Below are positions 1 through 6,506 of a DNA stretch of 18,937 nucleotides, in pieces. The notes below the pieces were generated by a model. It saw only the letters and a program-made list of their open reading frames with translations, was not told where the DNA came from and searched no databases. The stretch is taken from assembly GCA_051275765.1 (NCBI GenBank), contig JBNMOV010000034.1:1-18937 (forward strand). Reading direction: 5' to 3'. Both the position numbers and the translations under genes were made by a program. Every line of letters starts with the position of its first letter. The first letter of the stretch is position 1. Source of the DNA: JAHDCE01 sp051275765. GTDB lineage: Bacteria; Bacteroidota; Bacteroidia; Chitinophagales; Saprospiraceae.

Positions 1-487
1 CGAAGAGTAGTGTGCCAAAATAGATTTGATTGATACGATCCTTAAGTTGATAAAGATCTATTTCTACTTTTGTCTGTTCTATTTGACGATTAATAATAAT
101 CTGCTCTTTTCTTGATTTTATAGCAGAGAAATTAGTTAATGGCTGATAGACTTCTCCATAGACTTTATATTGATCCTTATTCTGTGTAGGAATTTCCACA
201 TTAGGTAATTCTAAGGGGAATTCCGTAACATCCGACTGGTAAGTCGCCTGACCATTGATATTGATTTGTGGCAAATTTCCTTTAGATGCATTACTTAGAT
301 TATACTGAGTAGATTTTTCTAGTAAATCAAGTTTAGCTATTAAAGGGAAATTATTTTTTGACCATTCATAGCATTCTGACAGACTAATGGTAGAACGCAA
401 TTCAATACTCTGATCCTCTTGTGCCTGTGCTATTCCTAAAGGTATCATAATACTAAGGAAAATTAAAAGCCTTTTAAAGTATTTCAT
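1..487 (-). CDS. TolC-family outer-membrane efflux protein (N-terminal part, runs off the left edge)
   Basis: The first 162 codons are present and the rest lies beyond base 1. The protein starts MKYFKRLLIFLSIMIPLG, a signal peptide that probably ends at AQA before QEDQS. Next comes the region typical of TolC-like outer membrane efflux proteins: ISLSECYEWSKNNFP, then LLEKSTQYNLSNASKGNLP, then QININGQATYQSDVTEF. In this family such proteins form trimeric outer-membrane channels that work with a periplasmic adaptor and an inner-membrane RND or ABC pump. The gene lies 50 bp downstream of a TetR-type regulator on the same strand, the usual order of a regulator-led efflux operon, so adaptor and pump genes are expected past the left edge. 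The family call rests on sequence pattern; the substrate is unknown. Confidence 0.85.
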   Translation of the reverse strand, partial: MKYFKRLLIFLSIMIPLGIAQAQEDQSIELRSTISLSECYEWSKNNFPLIAKLDLLEKSTQYNLSNASKGNLPQININGQATYQSDVTEFPLELPNVEIPTQNKDQYKVYGEVYQPLTNFSAIKSRKEQIIINRQIEQTKVEIDLYQLKDRINQIYFGTLLF

Positions 488-520
488 TTTTAATCATTTG
501 TTTTAATCATTTGTTTAAAT
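488..520. repeat. Tandem 13-bp direct repeat plus operator-like half-site between the regulator and tolC genes
   Basis: TTTTAATCATTTG occurs twice head to tail (488-500 and 501-513) and is followed by TTGTTTAAAT (511-520). The latter matches one half of the palindromic operators upstream of the TetR gene. It sits directly in front of the TolC start codon, so it could be a weaker secondary repressor site. The repeats are seen directly; the regulatory role is inferred. Confidence 0.45.
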
Positions 521-537
521 AAAGGGCAAAAAAATAG

Positions 538-1152
538 CTATTTGACCTTCAGTATTTCATTGATCCATAAAGGAATCAATCTTTTTCTTTCTTCTATAAT
601 GGCATTATATTGCTCTTTTTCTACACCTGAAATAGCGATGATCATAGGTTGAGCTAAAAATGGAAAAACGACTAAGCCCATTAAATTCAACATAAAGTGA
701 ATGGGATTAATCGGTGGGATTTTTCCCTCAATTGTTGCCTGCATGAACTGTTGTATGAAAAATGAGTTCTTGATTTGTTCCATCACGCCAATCCTTTTAA
801 TATAATCATCAGGATTTTCTCTTATATTATTCAGAACAAAATGTGGAATATTTGCATTTTTAGAAAATAAATCAATGTAATTATCTGTAAAATCACTTAT
901 TTTTTTTTCTAAAGAGGTGTTCTTATTATTTAGTATTACAATGATACCTCCAAAAAATATTTGCATGGTCTCGACCATTATAATATCATACAGCTTCTGT
1001 TTACTTCTGAAATAATAGTTCAGTAATGCTAAATTAATCCCTGCTGCTTCTGCAATATCTCTGGTCTTAGCTCCCGCAAAACCTTTTTGCTGGAATATCA
1101 CACGAGCTGCTTCTTTAATCTTGAGTTCTGTATCTTTTTCTTTGCCTGCCAC
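538..1152 (-). CDS. TetR/AcrR-family transcriptional regulator
   Basis: This 204-residue protein has a TetR-type N-terminal helix-turn-helix. Residues about 10-55 contain KIKEAARVIFQQKGF, then KTRDIAEAAGI, then the recognition-helix segment NLALLNYYFRSKQKLY. The rest is a divergent ligand-binding and dimerisation region, as usual for these roughly 200-residue repressors. It is the first gene of a unit with the TolC gene 50 bp downstream, so it most likely represses an efflux operon and responds to a pump substrate. Two TTTAAACA-N2-TGTTTAAA palindromes lie just upstream, and the nearer one overlaps the predicted -33 region, which predicts autoregulation. The family is certain; the ligand is not known. 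Confidence 0.92.
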   Translation of the reverse strand: MAGKEKDTELKIKEAARVIFQQKGFAGAKTRDIAEAAGINLALLNYYFRSKQKLYDIIMVETMQIFFGGIIVILNNKNTSLEKKISDFTDNYIDLFSKNANIPHFVLNNIRENPDDYIKRIGVMEQIKNSFFIQQFMQATIEGKIPPINPIHFMLNLMGLVVFPFLAQPMIIAISGVEKEQYNAIIEERKRLIPLWINEILKVK

Positions 1153-1176
1153 TATTGAGTTTTAATTTTATGAACA

Positions 1177-1241
1177 CAAAGGTATGGGAGTAAATTGATT
1201 TAAACAAGTGTTTAAATCAATTTTTTAAACACTTGTTTAAA
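1177..1241 (-). promoter_or_regulatory. Autoregulated promoter of the TetR/tolC operon with two palindromic operators
   Basis: On the minus strand a perfect Bacteroidota -7 element, TACCTTTG, lies at 1184-1177, with a TTG about 20 bases upstream as the -33 element. Operator 1 is a perfect inverted repeat with 15-bp arms and a 2-bp centre (1192-1206 and 1209-1223) and covers the -33 region. Operator 2 is TTTAAACA-CT-TGTTTAAA (1224-1241). The centres are 25 bp apart and the shared 8-bp arms are identical. Two adjacent sites suggest that two repressor dimers bind. The sites are seen directly; binding by the adjacent TetR protein is inferred from position. Confidence 0.8.
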
Positions 1242-1251
1242 TTTTAGGATA

Positions 1252-1276
1252 ATTTTCCTGTTTTATCAGGGAAAAT
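1252..1276 (-). terminator. Hairpin downstream of the T9SS-sorted protein gene
   Basis: ATTTTCC (1252-1258) pairs with GGAAAAT (1270-1276) around an 11-base loop, just after the stop codon at 1285. It lacks a clean T-run, so it is a modest terminator candidate. Confidence 0.45.
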
Positions 1277-1284
1277 CAGAAGAT

Positions 1285-3231
1285 TTACCTTTGGACAGCA
1301 ATTTTAGCATTATACCTTACACCCGTTTCCCATTCTGTTATCTGAACAAAATAAATACCTGGAGCAAAATCAATGACAGGAATAAACTCTTGATATTCAG
1401 AAGTCCAAACTTTTCTACCTAGAGAATCGAACATTTCGATACCACCATAGAAATCATCATTATTCAAGGTATTGAAAGCAAGTACCTCATTCGCTGGGTT
1501 AGGATAGATATTGAAGAATGAACTGGCTTCCAAATCTTCAATAGAAGTATTGAAAACGACAGCTTCTCCTACTACTGGACGAATCATGATTGCACCTTGC
1601 AATGTAGCAGGAAATTCCTCCCATCCGCCACCGGCATTAAAATAATTATTGACACCCGCATTAGGATTATTTTTATCAAATCCAATAGGAATAGGTGTTT
1701 CTGTATCGGTCACTTGTTCCCAACCGATATAGAAATCACCAGCAGGTAAATAAATAGGTGTAGGATTACCTAGATTATCTTTCAATACATAAGTCGTCAT
1801 CCCTTGCAAAGTATCCGCAGCTACAAATAAATCCACATAAACAGGGCTTTGGAAATTAGCAGAATAAGTAATAGGATCTTCATCCAAATCTTGATAAACC
1901 TTTATGTTGAATAGTTGCAGCGTGGCATCACCAGCTACATGCGGAATATGCATTTGTATCGCTCTGATAGAATCAGCTACATTTAAATGATATTTTACAG
2001 CCACGTCTGTTCCTGGATTCTGTGCCTTTATATTGCTTTCAGCAGTACCATCATCATAAGCGAAATAATTATCGAATTTCGTCTTTCTTACGATTAAATC
2101 ATTATTAATAGTAGCAGGAAATGCAGGATTCTCTCCTGATTGAATAAAATTGAATCGAGTTTCAAAAACCAATTCTTCTGCTCCTGCAAATTGTGATTGC
2201 ATAGCACTTTTGAAACTATTGAAACTTCCTATATCTATAAATTTATTCGCTTGAATATGTGTTCCTGGTGTTACATTTCCAAATGGAATAGGAGCATTGG
2301 CATCTGTAAGATAACTGGTGTTCAATACATTGGTATTCGTAGTGATTTCTTCAATATTGAGAACTCTACTTTGCATTTCTTGCTCATCTGGAAAATGATT
2401 AAAAAGCGTAATGCTATATCCATCTGTAGTTTCTGCATCTTCGAATCCCTCATATTGTCTCCAAGGCATAGAGCTATAATTTTTGAGGAAAGTAGTAGGC
2501 ACTTCCGTGAATGCGATGTCATTGAAATTTTCAGTAGGAATGACAGAAGCCGTCAATCTGATATAATCCACATGCCAAAGATCCACCTGTCCTTTACCAG
2601 AAGAAAGGTTACGTAACCTGAATTGGAAACCATCATAAAGATAATCTTCTGATATAGCTATTGAATAGAAAGTAAAATCTGGCGTAAAACTCTCTGGCTG
2701 AGAAGTAGAAATGCCTTCCCAATTATTAATGGTACTCCAAATATCAGCATTATTCTTGAATTCGAGAATAAGTGAATCGTTAGTTTCTGGTCTGTCGCCA
2801 TCTCCTTTTGCTTGATAGTGGAAGCTAAGGTAAACATCATCAGTAATAGTATATTCTTCTAAGAAAAAATGATTGGATGTCAATGTATCACCAGAGCCAA
2901 ATGAACCATAAGGTGAACCAGATCTATCCAAACCATCAAATGTAGCTACGCCAACAGATGGAGGATTATTAGATAAGGTATTATTGATAAAAACAGCTTC
3001 ATCACACCAGTTTTCAGCACTAGGATAAGCACTTTCATAAGAAAAATCATCCATAAAAGGAAGGCTCAGCGTATCGCTTCCTTCTCTATAGGCAATGCCT
3101 TGAATTTGTTTCTGAATAGCATAAGCCCTTAGTGTGGGGTTATGAGTTGGGGCAGTTTCGATGATTTGTGCTTGAAGCATAGAAATCGAAAACATGATGA
3201 ACAGTAGAGTAGTAGATACTATAAATCTCAT
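1285..3231 (-). CDS. Secreted protein with T9SS type A C-terminal sorting domain
   Basis: This 648-residue protein starts with a signal peptide (MRFIVSTTLLFIMFSISMLQA, cleavage near residue 21-22). It ends in an ~80-residue T9SS type A sorting domain (about 569-648): NIYPNPANEVL, then IEMFDSLGRKVW, then FAPGIYFVQI and a final KIAVQR. Such domains direct passage through the type IX translocon and usually attachment to the cell surface. The 550-residue middle is rich in beta-strand-like and aromatic segments. An early stretch (FMDDFSYESAYPS, then FDGLDRSGSPYG, then LSFHYQAKGDGD) resembles jelly-roll modules of Bacteroidota surface proteins. No catalytic motif is recognisable, so the function is unknown; adhesion or matrix binding is only a guess. 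It appears to be transcribed alone. Confidence 0.9.
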   Translation of the reverse strand: MRFIVSTTLLFIMFSISMLQAQIIETAPTHNPTLRAYAIQKQIQGIAYREGSDTLSLPFMDDFSYESAYPSAENWCDEAVFINNTLSNNPPSVGVATFDGLDRSGSPYGSFGSGDTLTSNHFFLEEYTITDDVYLSFHYQAKGDGDRPETNDSLILEFKNNADIWSTINNWEGISTSQPESFTPDFTFYSIAISEDYLYDGFQFRLRNLSSGKGQVDLWHVDYIRLTASVIPTENFNDIAFTEVPTTFLKNYSSMPWRQYEGFEDAETTDGYSITLFNHFPDEQEMQSRVLNIEEITTNTNVLNTSYLTDANAPIPFGNVTPGTHIQANKFIDIGSFNSFKSAMQSQFAGAEELVFETRFNFIQSGENPAFPATINNDLIVRKTKFDNYFAYDDGTAESNIKAQNPGTDVAVKYHLNVADSIRAIQMHIPHVAGDATLQLFNIKVYQDLDEDPITYSANFQSPVYVDLFVAADTLQGMTTYVLKDNLGNPTPIYLPAGDFYIGWEQVTDTETPIPIGFDKNNPNAGVNNYFNAGGGWEEFPATLQGAIMIRPVVGEAVVFNTSIEDLEASSFFNIYPNPANEVLAFNTLNNDDFYGGIEMFDSLGRKVWTSEYQEFIPVIDFAPGIYFVQITEWETGVRYNAKIAVQR

Positions 3232-3330
3232 TGTTAGATTTTATTCGGATTATGTACAAACTGCATAAGATTCTATAAAGTGTTTACTCTTAAGTAATTT
3301 TTAACAGCTTCTATGTACTAAAACAAAAAA

Positions 3331-3364
3331 CAAAGATAATCACTTAACAATCTTTAAACGCAAG
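3331..3364 (-). promoter_or_regulatory. Promoter of the T9SS-sorted protein gene
   Basis: A perfect TAnnTTTG -7 box (TATCTTTG, 3338-3331 on the minus strand) lies about 100 bp before the start codon. CTTG (3364-3361), 22 bases upstream, could be the -33 element, although this spacing is at the long end. Two small hairpins lie further up: TTAGAT/ATCTAA (3387-3404) and TTGCGA/TCGCAA (about 3406-3422). Confidence 0.5.
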
Positions 3365-3507
3365 GATTGCCAACATAAGTGTTTTTTTAGATAAATTAAT
3401 CTAAGTTGCGAACAAGTCGCAAAGTCCATAGACGATAGCTGATATTCCATATATTATATAGCAATTATACAAATTTGTGGATTGAGGTTTGATAATTGAC
3501 GATTGAA

Positions 3508-4173
3508 TTAATACCAAACGATCACATCTTCCTCTTTTTTCCTTTCTAATATAGGAACTTCTGCATTTTCCATAGGATACCCTACTGGAATGAGCAGATA
3601 AGGTTTTTCATTTTCTGGCCGTTCTAGTATTTTTCCTAAAAAATTCATAGGGCTAGGCGTATGTGTCAAAGCCACTAATCCTGCATGGTGTATCGCATTG
3701 AGTAAAAAACCAGTGGCAATTCCTACGGATTCCTGTACGTAATAATTCTTACGTTTTTTACCATCTTCCATATCATATGCCTTTCTAAAAATAATGATAA
3801 GCCAAGGAGCGATGTCTATAAATGGCTTATTCCAATCGGTATCAAAAGGAGAAAGATCATCGAGCCATTCATCAGACATTCTTCCATGATAATTTTCATA
3901 TTCTTCTTTTTCAGCAGCTTCTCGAATGACAGATTTTAACTGAGCATTAGAAATCGCACAGAAAGTCCAAGGCTGCTTATGAGCACCAGATGGAGCAGAG
4001 GATGCAGACATCAATATATTTTTAATGACTTCTTTTGGTACTTCTTTATCTGAAAAATCTCTGACTGTTCGTCGTTTTTCCATGAATTCATAGAATTCAT
4101 GACTCTTTTCTTTGAGTTTATCTGTTGTATATGTCTTTCCCGTGTAGGGAATAAAGCCCTTTTTATGATTCAT
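3508..4173 (-). CDS. Nitroreductase-superfamily flavoprotein, iodotyrosine deiodinase-like
   Basis: This 221-residue protein has the FMN-binding nitroreductase fold. RRTVRDFS (34-41) supplies the phosphate-binding Arg pair, and APSGAHKQPWTF (60-71) is the flavin loop. Several features are specific to the iodotyrosine deiodinase (IYD) branch: the APSGAH motif, the active-site lid EEYENYHGRMSDEWLDDL (90-107), DWNKPFI (113-119), and VGYP...VPILERKK near the end. The Glu, Tyr and Lys that grip the zwitterion of the halotyrosine substrate in characterised IYDs match E91, Y95 and K116 here. IYD reductively removes iodide or other halides from halogenated tyrosine using reduced FMN. The short form without a membrane anchor is as expected for bacterial homologues. 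It is divergent to, and shares 45 bp with, a DUF4920 lipoprotein gene. The superfamily is certain, IYD activity is likely, and the physiological role is unknown. Confidence 0.88.
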   Translation of the reverse strand: MNHKKGFIPYTGKTYTTDKLKEKSHEFYEFMEKRRTVRDFSDKEVPKEVIKNILMSASSAPSGAHKQPWTFCAISNAQLKSVIREAAEKEEYENYHGRMSDEWLDDLSPFDTDWNKPFIDIAPWLIIIFRKAYDMEDGKKRKNYYVQESVGIATGFLLNAIHHAGLVALTHTPSPMNFLGKILERPENEKPYLLIPVGYPMENAEVPILERKKEEDVIVWY

Positions 4174-4186
4174 GATATTATTTAAT

Positions 4187-4207
4187 TATTTTTGTAGCAC
4201 AAATTTA
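4187..4207. promoter_or_regulatory. Interlocking divergent promoters
   Basis: Within the 45-bp gap between two divergent genes there are two perfect TAnnTTTG -7 boxes. TATTTTTG (4187-4194) faces right toward the DUF4920 gene. TAAATTTG (4207-4200, minus strand) faces left toward the deiodinase-like gene. They are only about 5 bp apart, so the two polymerases would compete and the leaders would be very short. Neither has a clear -33 TTTG. Confidence 0.55.
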
Positions 4208-4218
4208 AAATTTATAAT

Positions 4219-4701
4219 ATGAAAAGAATTACGATTGTACTATTTGCTATGTTAGCAACCTGTCATTTTGCTTGTAATACAGCTACTACCACAAATGAAA
4301 ATGAAGATCCTAATGTAAGAGGGGCAGAATTTGAATTAGTGAATGTAGAGAAAGTAGATAATTTTCTTACTTCCATGGAGGGAATAGATGAAATGGATGG
4401 AGTAGTAACAGGAAAAGTAGAGTCCGTTTGTAAGAAAAAGGGCTGCTGGATGAATGTTTCTTCAGAAGATGGAACGAAATCTATGTTTGTTAAATTTGTT
4501 GACTATGGATTTTTCATGCCTTTGGATTTAGCAGGAAAAACGGTTACCATGAGAGGTACAGCAACAAAGGAAACGACACCTGTAGATGAATTGAGACATT
4601 ATGCAGAAGATGAAGGAAAGTCTAAGGAAGAAATAGAAGCGATTACAGAGCCTAAGGAAGAGGTTATGTTTATGGCATCTGGAGTAGTGATAGCGGAGTA
4701 A
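4219..4701 (+). CDS. DUF4920-family putative lipoprotein
   Basis: This 160-residue protein has an N-terminal export signal (MKRITIVLFAMLATCHFAC). Cys19 is the likely lipidated residue, although the lipobox HFAC is not canonical. The core matches the DUF4920 pattern: GKVESVCKKKGCWMNV (65-80) with two Cys (71, 76) before Trp77, then MFVKFVDYGFFMPLDLAGK (89-107) and a closing MFMASGVVIAE. The compact beta fold is thought to be periplasmic or surface exposed; its function is not established. The conserved C-x4-C-W might bind a metal or form a disulfide (inference). The C-terminal third is unusually acidic (EDEGKSKEEIEAITEPKEE). It is followed by a strong hairpin, so it appears monocistronic. Confidence 0.85.
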   Translation: MKRITIVLFAMLATCHFACNTATTTNENEDPNVRGAEFELVNVEKVDNFLTSMEGIDEMDGVVTGKVESVCKKKGCWMNVSSEDGTKSMFVKFVDYGFFMPLDLAGKTVTMRGTATKETTPVDELRHYAEDEGKSKEEIEAITEPKEEVMFMASGVVIAE

Positions 4702-4728
4702 ACAACATTTAAATTGAAGTAATGAGGG

Positions 4729-4769
4729 GGATGAATGCTGAAAAACAATTGATTTTTCAGCATTCATCC
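4729..4769 (+). terminator. Strong hairpin after the DUF4920 gene
   Basis: Perfect 17-bp arms (4729-4745 and 4753-4769) enclose the 7-base loop CAATTGA, 27 bp after the stop codon. The T-rich part lies inside the stem rather than after it, but position and stability support a terminator. Confidence 0.75.
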
Positions 4770-4842
4770 ATATAAATTGGTGTAGAAAGATTTTTTACCA
4801 ATATTAACAACTCCTTAAATAACTTTTCTTTTATATTGCGTT

Positions 4843-4868
4843 ATGGTAATGATACATTTCATTACCAT
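4843..4868. repeat. 9-bp inverted repeat upstream of the HD-domain gene
   Basis: ATGGTAATG (4843-4851) and CATTACCAT (4860-4868) form a perfect inverted repeat with an 8-base spacer. It lies upstream of the preferred start codon at 4917. It could be an operator or leader hairpin, and its presence argues that the frame upstream of 4917 is not translated. Confidence 0.4.
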
Positions 4869-4916
4869 TGCATGGCTGTAAGAAAACAGTCTAATAGAAT
4901 GAGGAATCAAATTCGT

Positions 4917-5501
4917 ATGGATTACAAAGGGGCTAAAGAATGGATATTATCCTGCTTGGATACCCAATTGTCTGATAAGTTGTATTATCATGGCAAGCAC
5001 CATACGTTGGATGTACTCCATACTACCAAAGAGCTTTGCCAAGCTGAAAATGTAAATTCTTACCATACTACATTGCTCAAGACAGCAGCATTATTACATG
5101 ATATAGGTTTTACTCGAAATAGTAAGGAACACGAATCTATTGGTTGTAATATTACTAGGGAAATATTGCCTAAATATGGCTATACTTCAGGAGAAATCGA
5201 AGCTATATGTGGTATGATTATGGCCACTAAAATCCCACAAAGCCCCAAAACCAAATACGAAGAAATTATCTGCGATGCAGATTTGGATTATTTGGGTAGG
5301 GAAGATTTTTATTCTATTGGAGATAGCCTGTTTAAGGAATTAGTAGAATACAATTCCCTTCAGGATGTTCGTACTTGGAATAGGATACAAGTATCTTTCT
5401 TAGGTAAGCACAGTTATTTTACTCGTACAAATAAGGAACGAAGACAACCTAAAAAACAAGCTTTTCTCAATGATTTAATAGAATTAGTAGCAACGTATTA
5501 A
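4917..5501 (+). CDS. HD-domain metal-dependent phosphohydrolase-like protein
   Basis: The product is 194 residues if it starts at the ATG at 4917 (MDYKGAKEWILSCLD), where family-like sequence begins. The frame stays open upstream to a TTG at 4836, with in-frame ATGs at 4872 and 4899, so up to 27 more residues are possible. HD-fold metal ligands are visible: His in YYHGKHHTLDVLH (23-35), the signature LLHDIGF with H61-D62, and Asp in ICDADLDYLG (D120/D122). HD proteins of this kind hydrolyse phosphate esters such as nucleotides or cyclic dinucleotides. Nothing here fixes the substrate; no RelA/SpoT synthetase or GGDEF domain is attached. It is likely cytosolic and transcribed alone between two strong hairpins. 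Confidence 0.82.
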   Translation: MDYKGAKEWILSCLDTQLSDKLYYHGKHHTLDVLHTTKELCQAENVNSYHTTLLKTAALLHDIGFTRNSKEHESIGCNITREILPKYGYTSGEIEAICGMIMATKIPQSPKTKYEEIICDADLDYLGREDFYSIGDSLFKELVEYNSLQDVRTWNRIQVSFLGKHSYFTRTNKERRQPKKQAFLNDLIELVATY

Positions 5502-5541
5502 ATTTATTTGAAAATGCTACTTTTCGACTATACTTTATGTT

Positions 5542-5579
5542 AAAAAATGGAATTTAGCTTTAGCTAAATTCCATTTTTT
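5542..5579 (+). terminator. Strong terminator after the HD-domain gene
   Basis: Perfect 17-bp arms (5542-5558 and 5563-5579) with loop TTTA, an A-run on the left and T6 on the right. The symmetry would let it work in both directions, also stopping the minus-strand lipoprotein transcript that ends at 5711. Confidence 0.9.
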
Positions 5580-5641
5580 GTGCCTTGTTTGATCAGAAAA
5601 ATGATTATTTTATCTCCAGAAGCCAATTTATAACGAGGCAC
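5580..5641. repeat. Inverted GTGCCTTGTT / AACGAGGCAC pair, possible remnant of the palindromic element family
   Basis: GTGCCTTGTT (5580-5589) and AACGAGGCAC (5632-5641) are inverted copies with one mismatch, about 42 bases apart. The AACGAGGCA block also occurs in the palindromic elements at 6247-6406 and 9295-9452. The CGTAGC core is missing here, so this may be a decayed or rearranged copy. Confidence 0.4.
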
Positions 5642-5710
5642 TTATTCAAATTATTAAGTAGATCGAATGCGACAATTATAATTCTAGTTGGTATTGATCA
5701 TCAATAATTC

Positions 5711-6223
5711 CTAGTCATTCTTTCTTCTAGCATCCATGATCAAGGACTGATTACCCGCTTCCATAATTTCTATCAGACCTGGACATTCCTTCTTCACTTG
5801 TTTCCAAACATCAGCAGGATTATTTTCAGTGATAGCCTTAGGATATTTGGTTTTTAATTCAGCCATGCATCTGTCAAATTTTTCTGTAGCTAAATCTACT
5901 TTTGATTTTACCCTAAGAATACCATTCTTATCATCTTTCTGATGTTCACGTTTGATTTCTGTATTCAAATAAACTAATTCATTAGAGCAGAAACAGATTT
6001 TATTGGCTAATTCTCTAGATGAAAGCATACTACCTTCTTCAGCCATTTCCATATCATCATAAACTTTGACGGCTGGGTATTCGAGCTCAATTTTTTCTTC
6101 AGCTTTAGTTTCTCCCTTGTCTGTCATGTTTTTTACAGGAGAAGGAACAGAAGGTATCTGATTTTTTTGCGAGCAAGCAGCAGTAAGAAATACAACTGCA
6201 AATATCATTGTCCATTTCATCAT
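5711..6223 (-). CDS. Four-cysteine putative lipoprotein (paralogue of the gene at 6507-6911)
   Basis: This 170-residue protein has a lipoprotein signal (MMKWTMIFAVVFLTAACSQK) with lipobox TAAC and Cys17 as the lipid site. A Ser/Pro/Lys-rich linker (18-60) leads to a mainly helical domain. Its four Cys are C77 and C79 (ANKICFCSNEL), C119 (DRCMAELKTKYP) and C147 (KKECPGLIEIME). The same motifs and nearly the same spacing (2, 40, 28) occur in the next gene upstream (2, 40, 29), so the two look like diverged duplicates. Four conserved Cys in an exported protein suggest two disulfides, or less likely metal binding. I do not recognise a named family or function. A palindromic repeat element lies between this gene and its likely promoter at about 6428. 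Confidence 0.82.
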   Translation of the reverse strand: MMKWTMIFAVVFLTAACSQKNQIPSVPSPVKNMTDKGETKAEEKIELEYPAVKVYDDMEMAEEGSMLSSRELANKICFCSNELVYLNTEIKREHQKDDKNGILRVKSKVDLATEKFDRCMAELKTKYPKAITENNPADVWKQVKKECPGLIEIMEAGNQSLIMDARRKND

Positions 6224-6246
6224 AATTCAGTATGTTTTTATAGTAA

Positions 6247-6406
6247 TACGCAATTGAATAATATATTTCGTATTGGATATGTTTACTCATTAGTGAGATG
6301 ACGAGGCACAAAACACAGTCGTAGCCATAGCTACGACGAGTATTTATAACGAAGTAATCTTGCGAATGAGTCCATTTATATACGAAAAGTATTATTCAAT
6401 TGCATA
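6247..6406. repeat. Palindromic intergenic element, copy A (160 bp, MITE-like)
   Basis: This is a long imperfect palindrome. The outer arms TA-n-GCAATTGAATAATA and TATTATTCAATTGC-n-TA (6247-6263 and 6390-6406) differ by one base pair. The arms stay recognisable inward (TTTCGTAT, ACTCATT) to a perfect central stem GTCGTAGC-CATA-GCTACGAC (6318-6337). It is flanked by a near-direct repeat AGTATGTTTnTAT (6229-6241 and 6413-6425) that could be a target duplication. A related element is at 9295-9452. No transposase is encoded. Confidence 0.7.
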
Positions 6407-6427
6407 TAATATAGTATGTTTCTATCC

Positions 6428-6460
6428 CAAAGTTACAAATAAACCAAAAAGACTTCCAAA
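6428..6460 (-). promoter_or_regulatory. Candidate promoter for the 5711-6223 lipoprotein
   Basis: On the minus strand TAACTTTG (6435-6428) is a perfect TAnnTTTG box, with TTTG (6460-6457) 21 bases upstream. A transcript from here would carry palindromic element A in a leader of about 200 nt. The -33 element lies inside the terminator hairpin of the upstream gene. Confidence 0.4.
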
Positions 6461-6483
6461 ATATAAATACTTTGGAAGTCTTT
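6448..6483 (-). terminator. Terminator of the 6507-6911 lipoprotein gene
   Basis: Perfect 13-bp arms AAAGACTTCCAAA (6448-6460) and TTTGGAAGTCTTT (6471-6483) with a 10-base loop. On the minus strand the stem runs into a T-run, 24 bp after the stop codon. Confidence 0.85.
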
Positions 6484-6506
6484 CTTATTAGAAAATGGAA
6501 AATTAA

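Noticed and set aside
2197..2616. 139-codon plus-strand frame inside the T9SS-sorted protein gene
   Set aside because: Its composition is not protein-like, and the opposite strand has a continuous frame with signal peptide and sorting domain.
4836..4916. Upstream extension of the HD-domain gene from a TTG at 4836
   Set aside because: The extra residues do not look like family sequence and the DNA holds a 9-bp inverted repeat, so a start at 4917 is preferred; 4872 and 4899 remain possible.
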